Source: Acholoe squamosa (taxonomy: Eukaryota; Annelida; Polychaeta; Phyllodocida; Polynoidae). From it: a DNA stretch of 64,000 bases. The DNA is taken from the NCBI GenBank assembly GCA_949317995.1, contig OX439036.1, forward strand, positions 90,433,920-90,497,919. Reading direction: 5' to 3'. The position numbers were made by a program, and so were the translations under genes. Of the stretch, positions 57,606 to 64,000 are shown in pieces (the stretch's first letter is position 1; each line of letters starts with the position of its first letter). The notes beneath the pieces are model-generated. The model saw nothing but the letters and a program-made list of their open reading frames with translations, ran no database searches and was not told where the DNA came from.

Positions 57606-57922
57606 ATATGTGTAGGGGGTAGACTTTGGTAAGAAGAGAAGGCTGGTTTTGGCAATGGAAGCTTTGGGTTATAGTACAGAAATCAAAGTTAGCTATATGA
57701 GATAACAAGTTTATTGGCCAATTAAATTATAACATGGACATTCTTCGTATTACAGCAAGAATATATGTGCAGGGGGTAGACTTTGGTAAGAAGAGAAGCC
57801 TGGTTTTGGCAATGGAAGCTTTGGGTTATAGTACAGAAATCAAAGTTAGCTATATGAGATAACAAGTTTATTGGCCAATTAAATTATAACATGGACATTC
57901 TTCGTATTACAGCAAGAATATA
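57606..57922. repeat. Near-identical 157 bp tandem duplication
   Basis: The segment from TATATGTG(T/C)AGGGGGTAGA to TACAGCAAGAATATAT is present twice, offset by exactly 157 bp. Only one or two differences were seen (for example GGCTGG against GCCTGG), so the duplication is recent or has been homogenised. Confidence 0.95.
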
Positions 57923-60738
57923 TACATTAGACACATATAGCGTGATACGAGACATATATGACAGTGAGGGGGCTGGCATGGCAGTTAAAGCACGACCAGG
58001 TTTCTGTGCAGTCTATTCTAAAATACCAACTCGTGTACTATTTTCCTACTTATCGGATGACAGTTCTAATAAGATTCAAGCGCATACATGTACATGCTCC
58101 TCCACAATGCGGAGGACGGTTCTGTAGATGGACACGATATCAACTATAAATGTACATGTACATTGTACTTGTTCTGACTGGCTGTCCCCGATTATTATGA
58201 GGTCCCCACTCGCCTCCAACATTCGAGGTTGTTGTTCTTGGTAGTTAACATAAGAGGGCAACAGGAACTGACAATGCCCTCAAAAGATAACTGAGCAAGA
58301 ATAAAACTAGAATATTGTAATAAGAAATGACTTCCAAAGCTGTATACTTATAAATAAAGTTATAGTTATGCAAAGTTACAGTCATATATTATCAAAATTT
58401 ACCGTTTCCAATTAATCTTTTCGATGGTTGAACACAACTGGGCGAGTGGTCCAAAACATTTCTCCTGAAATTTGTTGCTACTGCTCTGACATCTCCGGGG
58501 GACATCTTCAATGACCTTAGAGAGAGGTCAAAGTCACCCGCCTTTTAGCTGTCAATTTAAGTCCTCTCCGCCCCTATCCCACCTCCTCCCCATCAGACTG
58601 ACAGCGCAACCTACCCTGATTTGCATTGCCATTTGGCTCTACAATATCATGTACATTCAGAAAACGGTGTCATCAATTTGCTATGTCATCATGAAGTCCC
58701 AAGTTGTCATGGTTTCAGTTTCACATGGAATGAGCACAGAGGCTGACAAAATATTAACCGCACCATAATGTAAATTATTCAGTTCAGTTAGGTTCCTCTT
58801 CACTGTTTGTTATTTTCGGTATACATGGGGACGTGGGAGATTGTACATACGTGTCATCTGACTAATGTAGCACCGATTGTTAGTCCTCCAGGGCCAGGCA
58901 CGGGTTGAAGTCATCATTAATAACAAGCACAGATAGCAAATATCCCTGACATCCTTAGGGTGTGAATGGGGATCACTCCCACCCTGTAACCCTCATAGAG
59001 GGAAATACTACAAGCCTTATCACTACCCGCATCACCAGTGTACACTGAAAACCCATGGAGGATCAAAGTTGTCGGTTGGAGTCACAGCAAACAACTGGTA
59101 CTATACCCTCTAACAAGACAGGCCATATCCCGATTGCTTATTAGAACATAGCTTTTAAAATTGAAAATATTGGATGACAGGTGACATTACGGTCTTAATC
59201 TAAATCTGTGTCTATACAGATCATGCTCGAGCCACCGCAGGGATAGCTATGTGCAGCTCGAAATATCTTGAGAGGTTATCATTTTGACAGTACAAATAGT
59301 ATAGTGTCATCACATTGACCTCACAATGTTGTAGATTGTGGTATCGTCACCTCTGGTTGTCAGTGTATGTAGCCTGCCGCATCCTACTGAGCACCCTCCT
59401 CATCCTGACCTGCCCCTGGGCGGCAAAATAAGCCCGACTGGAGTGGATGTCGTCGACACAGTCCCTTCCCCCAAAGAAATCCCTACCATAGCCAGAGGCC
59501 ACAGAGGGCCCGAGTGGCCTCCTCTTCCCATCTCCATACGTCCATATATACTACGTAGTTCTACTACGCAGAGTAACTGATGCTGAGACTGGACAATATA
59601 GGGACATTATACTGACTGCAGGGTTCTCTCTACATTGTACCTATACTGAGGAGGACCACAGCAGAGGCCCGGGAATCGAGGTGGGTCTTACCTTCTCTGA
59701 CCCCGACAGTCTATTCACTGACCAAGGGTCATGACAATGGTCCTTTGATCCCCAGGCTTTGATCCCCTGTGTGAGATGTGCTTTACTGTTTTACAGGACA
59801 GCCAGGCCTAGGGCCACAGGGTGGCTGCAACATGTGTTTCCTATCACAGGGTATTTTACCACTACTTTCAGTTTTAAATTGACTTATTTGGGATTAATGT
59901 TATCGAGTTTAGATCAATTGCCAAAAAGAAGTGTATAGTTATTGTGTGTTTTCATTGTATGTGTTTACTAAATCAAAAGCCCTAGTGTTTTTTTTCTAGC
60001 TACGAGATATTTGTTGAATTGCTAATAGGAATGGTCTGTGGGTCGTGCTCATAACATTTTTATGTGAGACAATGGGGAGGAGTTTATCTCCATATCATAT
60101 AACGTCTACGCATGAATTGAATCCTGATATGTATAACATGTATAGTGGCCAGCGGCAATACCATGACAGTCATCAGTCCCTTTCATTTTCAAATAGCAGC
60201 AGAGCGCCATTTTGGCATAATTGGACATTGACTCAGCATTTCAATAGGCTAGATATCGTACATGTTAGACACAAGTATGGGTAGTGTTATTCGTGAATGA
60301 TGTAGTTATATATGACCAAGAAGGTCATAAAGGTCATTCATGACACAGTGATGATAACATCACAAATTCATAACTTTTTTTGCGCTTTATATGTCATATT
60401 TTCTTTTCCAGTCCACTCCTCTGCCTCCATTTGCGTTGCTTGAAAAAATGTATCTATAGATGCTCCAGACTTCATGTTGTTTTCCTTAACGTCTACGTGA
60501 CATTGTCAATTCAGGAAACTCATTAGCGATTGTTATTACATTTTTGTATAACAACGAAGCTCTTCCCATTCCTTTTTTGGCACATGTATACGTGATGCTT
60601 GTAGTTAGGATCCCATTTCTTGGCGAGACACGACGTCAAGGTTCACAAATTCACGAGGCAATCATAATTTCCAGTATCAGATAATAGCCTCCTCCATCAG
60701 TTGATAACAGCTCCCATTGTCCACTACATGTATAACGG
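57923..60738. other. Non-coding region with nuclear-receptor-like sites
   Basis: No coding exon recognised. TGACCT and AGGTCA face outward at 58512-58530. A perfect AGGTCA direct repeat is at 60322-60336. A fair acceptor (TTTTCTTTTCCAG) ends near 60411 but the frame after it stops soon. Confidence 0.35.
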
Positions 60739-61086
60739 CAGGCCCGTAACTAGCCCTTGTCGCGGGGTGGTTCAATTTTCGATAAGGTGGAACTCGATCA
60801 GTTAAAAGGTGGAACCCGCCAAAATTTCATATGATAAACAGCAAATATTAATTTAATTTGTATGCAAATTTGTATGGTAATGGGTCATTTGAGGCAAAAT
60901 GTCCTAATTTTAAGGTTTACTCTCTAAAAACCTTAATAATTGACCAACTTACAAGCCACAAAAACTGACATGTAGCTTATCATGTGCACTTTTGGGCTAG
61001 CTAGGGTGGAACGTTTTTGGCCCATCAGGGGCCTGGGGGGGGGGGGGTTCGTTCGAACCGACGAACCCACCCTAGTTACGGGCCTG
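60739..61086. mobile_element. 348 bp TIR element with 13 G run
   Basis: The left end CAGGCCCGTAACTAG is mirrored exactly at the right end (CTAGTTACGGGCCTG). A poly-G of 13 bases (61035-61047) and a GGTTCGTTCGAACCGACGAA segment lie just inside the right end. GTGGAAC words recur within. CAGG ends suggest a hAT-like origin, but no 8 bp target duplication is visible. Confidence 0.7.
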
Positions 61087-63576
61087 CAACGTGTCATAAG
61101 GAACCTAGTTTTTCCATTGAACCCCCGGCATTGTACACGACATGATTATTTTCAATTTTTAGTCTTTAAGGTTTGTAATTATTATGGCTGTGTTAACTTA
61201 AATGTTGCACAAGGGAGTGGACGAGATATAAATTTATGTTGGGTCTATATATACTTAACCATCTTGGTCCAGGGTCCAACTAACATTCCCATTACAATTT
61301 CACGGACGAAAGATGTTCAGATATATGTAACATCAAAAAGTGGTGAAGACTTGGCAACGCTTAGGCCAATGACGTTTAAACGAGTGCTATAATCTCCTGT
61401 TTTTAAACCAGGGGCTAACAAACAATGTAAAAACACCATGACCAGCTATGACAGATATGCCTGGTTCAAATTGTATTTCTTTAGTCGGCATGAGCTGACT
61501 GGGGGTTAAACGCTATCATTGTGTATCCATCTATTAGCCTCTAGGTGCATGGAGACTAAATCCTCTGCATATTCCCCCAAAAAGAGGGGTTGCGTGTGGA
61601 GAAGCAGGCCAATCCCATCTGCCTCTACCCGGGGTATTATGCTGTAATCTGCTGTCTAGGCTGCCGCTGTCCCATGTCATTTCTGGTAGGATCAGTGAGT
61701 ATTAGTCGAGCATTGATGTCATAACCGCTGTGGACCGGCGTGATCCCTGATGGCCGGTATGGGCGCCCCTCTGCCTGTCTATCAAACCTCCTCCACAATC
61801 CCACCTCCAGCTTGGCGCCTCTTAGTTCCACCCATATCCAATAGATGTCAGCACAGCTATTGGCGCCAGCCAGCCAGCAGTGGGAGTAAAAGCGTCAGAG
61901 ATACGAACGTCCAAGACTAAGGTGTTGGCACTGGGGATAGTGGGGATATTGGCAGTGAAAGTGATAGTGGTTCCAAGTTATTTCACATGATCTTGATAAA
62001 AAAAAAACTTGATACATGTGAGGTGTTTTTTTTTTCTAAACCACTACTAATTCTCAAATTAGATAAGCATGTTGCTGAGTACTGTATTATATTATCATGT
62101 ATCATTTGAACGGAATAATGTACAATGATGATGCTGCCAGAACTTTATTTTGTAAATCAGTCAAAAATATCGCACCTAAGCCCTAATGACCATGTGAATA
62201 CCATGTATACGAGAGGAAAGGGAGAAATAACCCCTGGATATGGATTTAACATGGACAATGATAAGCCCATACCAGAGCCCTGGATAGAAAGCCTATCTTT
62301 ATAACTTAGTTCCTGAATTATCTCTTTGCACTTTGTGTTTGCCCACACGACCTCTGTTATCATACACGGCCGTACGAACCAGTACTGAGATTGTAAACTC
62401 GCTGGGTTAAAGGGCATCCAAAGGGATTAACCACAGACCCAGAGAGAAGTTAGAATTTGTGCTGACGTGCAAACAATCACAAGTCATAGCTTTTTGTAAT
62501 GACTGAGTGATATTTGATGACGTGCTAGACTGCATGTAAGGTTTCAACTGCATACTGTATTTGATATCTCGACCAATAGCCAATGATTTTGTGAAAGGGG
62601 CATTGTACCTGAACCAGGACCTAGGTTTGGATTAGATCTGTCTCCCTTCCATCCTTAGGCATTACAAAAGGTGGCCTTTAACAGAATAGCTTTTACACAG
62701 AGCTTCTTTTTCATGGTTTTTGTTGACATGATTTGACAAAACCCAACAAATCTACAAGTTTGTAGTTTGAACAGTGAAGTAAGACTAAGAGTGTGCTTGG
62801 ACAATTAGGCCCGCCCCCTGGTGTGAGTTGTTGTAGGTATAATAGGTCGCAGTACACCCAAAGTCACCTAGAGGGCGTCGTTAACGTGCCTCTGCTTTGT
62901 GTGACCGCAGGGGTCTGGGGTCTGGGGTCTGGGGTGTGGGTTAGACAATGGGTATATAATGTCAGCACCATGTAAAAGGGATTAAGCTTTAGCCTACTTT
63001 GGAACCTTCAAGGGAGAAATGTCCAACAAGCTCATAAGTGTATGCCCTTTATAAACTTTGTAATAACTTTGTATGTCTAGTTGGTAATGGTGACAGGACA
63101 TGTGGCTTTGGGCTATGGGATTTAGGACTAAGTCATTTTTTTTCTGTGGTATTATAGCTGTAACCAGGCAAGCAAAAACACCCCTCTGCAGGGAAATTCT
63201 TTATCAAAGTTCATCTCAAGATCTTTAAAATGAGACATCATTGGGTTAGATATTCCTAGTAGTCATGTCAGAACTCCTCCTTGAAAATAGGTTGTTATTC
63301 ATATCTGAAATCGATGATTAAGCTCTAAATACATTAAAAACCATAATAATGTCTAAAAACACAATAAATCAGCCTTTTTCATAAAAATACATAATAATGT
63401 GGTGATTTTTATCATAGATTTACAAGGAATTTTCCATTTCTGTTTTTAGTTTTGGGTTTTGGTGAGTATTCCCGAAAATTGGCATACAAATCTGCAAATT
63501 TTGATTATTGGGATGGTTGCCATGGCAACCTGGAACAGGCGTATAGGTTGATTTCTCATGAACAATGTTCATTTTA
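61087..63576. other. Non-coding region, AT-rich at the end
   Basis: It contains CTAGAGGGCG (CTCF-like core) near 62869 and a GGGTCTG triplet repeat near 62910-62935. A perfect 16 bp RFX-type palindrome is at 63515-63530. No exon recognised. Confidence 0.4.
63515..63530. promoter_or_regulatory. Perfect palindromic X-box (RFX site)
   Basis: GGTTGCCATGGCAACC is fully palindromic and contains the best-known RFX binding sequence, two GTTGCC half-sites. RFX factors are present in animals generally. Binding here is inferred from sequence only. Confidence 0.5.
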
Positions 63577-64000
63577 CACTGTTAAAAAATTTCCGTAGAA
63601 AAAACAAAGAATCATTGGCAACAATGGCTGCCAATCTTTCACCATTTTTTTAACGGTGACCCTTTTTTCAATGTCACCGTAATTTTTACGGAATTTCACC
63701 GTTATTTCTAAACAATGATTAAAGGTAATTAATTACACATTGTTTTGGTTTCAATGCCATACACCATTAACTTTTCATAGCAATATTCAGCCTCTGGCTT
63801 GACATTTTAGAAATTCCACTATAAATTCACAATGGACTAGGTTATCTTAATACATGATTTGGTTGCATGTACAGTTCATCTGGACATCCTAGTGTAAGGA
63901 CATTCTAATCAATATAATTATAGATTAGTCCTTGAGAGGCACATCATGCCCTTCATAACTTTGGAGGAATGATCTAAGTACATAGATAACTTCAGAATTG
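63577..64000. mobile_element. CACTG-type transposon, left part, runs off the window
   Basis: It starts CACTGTTAAAAAATTTCCGT. ACGGTGA, TCACCGT and ACGGAATTTCACCGT words follow at 63650-63710. This fits the plan of the elements at 2386 and 16644, with a third subterminal word. No right end is seen before 64000, so its length and the real right boundary are unknown. Confidence 0.5.

Overview
The window reads as metazoan nuclear DNA. It has no operon-like packing and no long conserved reading frame. It does have dinucleotide and minisatellite arrays, tRNA-derived SINE heads, the 3' end of a non-LTR retrotransposon, many short inverted-repeat DNA transposons, and one textbook splice-site pair. The mix (TTAA MITEs, CACTG-ended elements, foldback structures, many minisatellites) would suit a marine invertebrate such as an amphioxus, echinoderm or mollusc. 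Nothing here fixes the species; that is inference.

Layout: 0-2.4 kb, non-coding DNA with a tRNA-like pseudogene/SINE (1512-1583, minus). 2.4-3.2 kb, a CACTG-ended element full of one short subterminal word. 4.8-5.9 kb, two adjacent minisatellites (52 bp and 71 bp units). 6.7-10.9 kb, four copies of a TTAA-flanked MITE family and a CA microsatellite. 11-14.9 kb, nothing recognisable. 15-16 kb, a 1 kb foldback element with opposed minisatellite arms. 16.3-17.6 kb, a small TIR element and a second CACTG-type element. 18.3-18.8 kb, a GAAGCCA word cluster. 20.1 and 22.1 kb, two MITEs. 24-34 kb, seven more TTAA MITEs and a candidate non-coding exon (26694-26740). 37.1-38.0 kb, a 27 bp higher-order minisatellite. 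39.2-39.6 kb, opposed (GA)n and (TC)n tracts. 43.7-44.8 kb, two TIR elements. 45-50 kb, six TTAA MITEs in 5 kb, a candidate last coding exon on the minus strand and a 68 bp (TA)n tract. 50.9-52.0 kb, a 5'-truncated LINE. 53.6-54.8 kb, a nest of inverted repeats and SINE pieces. 57.6 kb, a recent 157 bp tandem duplication. 60.7-61.1 kb, a further TIR element. From 63.58 kb, a third CACTG-type end runs off the window.

No protein-coding gene can be called with confidence. The only clear coding homology is the LINE C-terminus at 50959-51390, interrupted upstream by a stop. The window is probably intergenic or the inside of a large intron. The strong internal exon with stops in all three frames at 26.7 kb fits a 5'UTR or lncRNA exon of a plus-strand transcript.

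Three patterns go beyond ordinary repeats. (1) A 9-mer, GAGC(A/T)GCTC, occurs exactly 18 times, against well under one expected by rough composition. (2) Three CACTG-type elements share a plan but each carries its own subterminal word. (3) A GAAGCCA word recurs with exact 12 bp spacing at several distant loci. All coordinates were read by eye and repeat boundaries are approximate unless a duplicated target site is stated.
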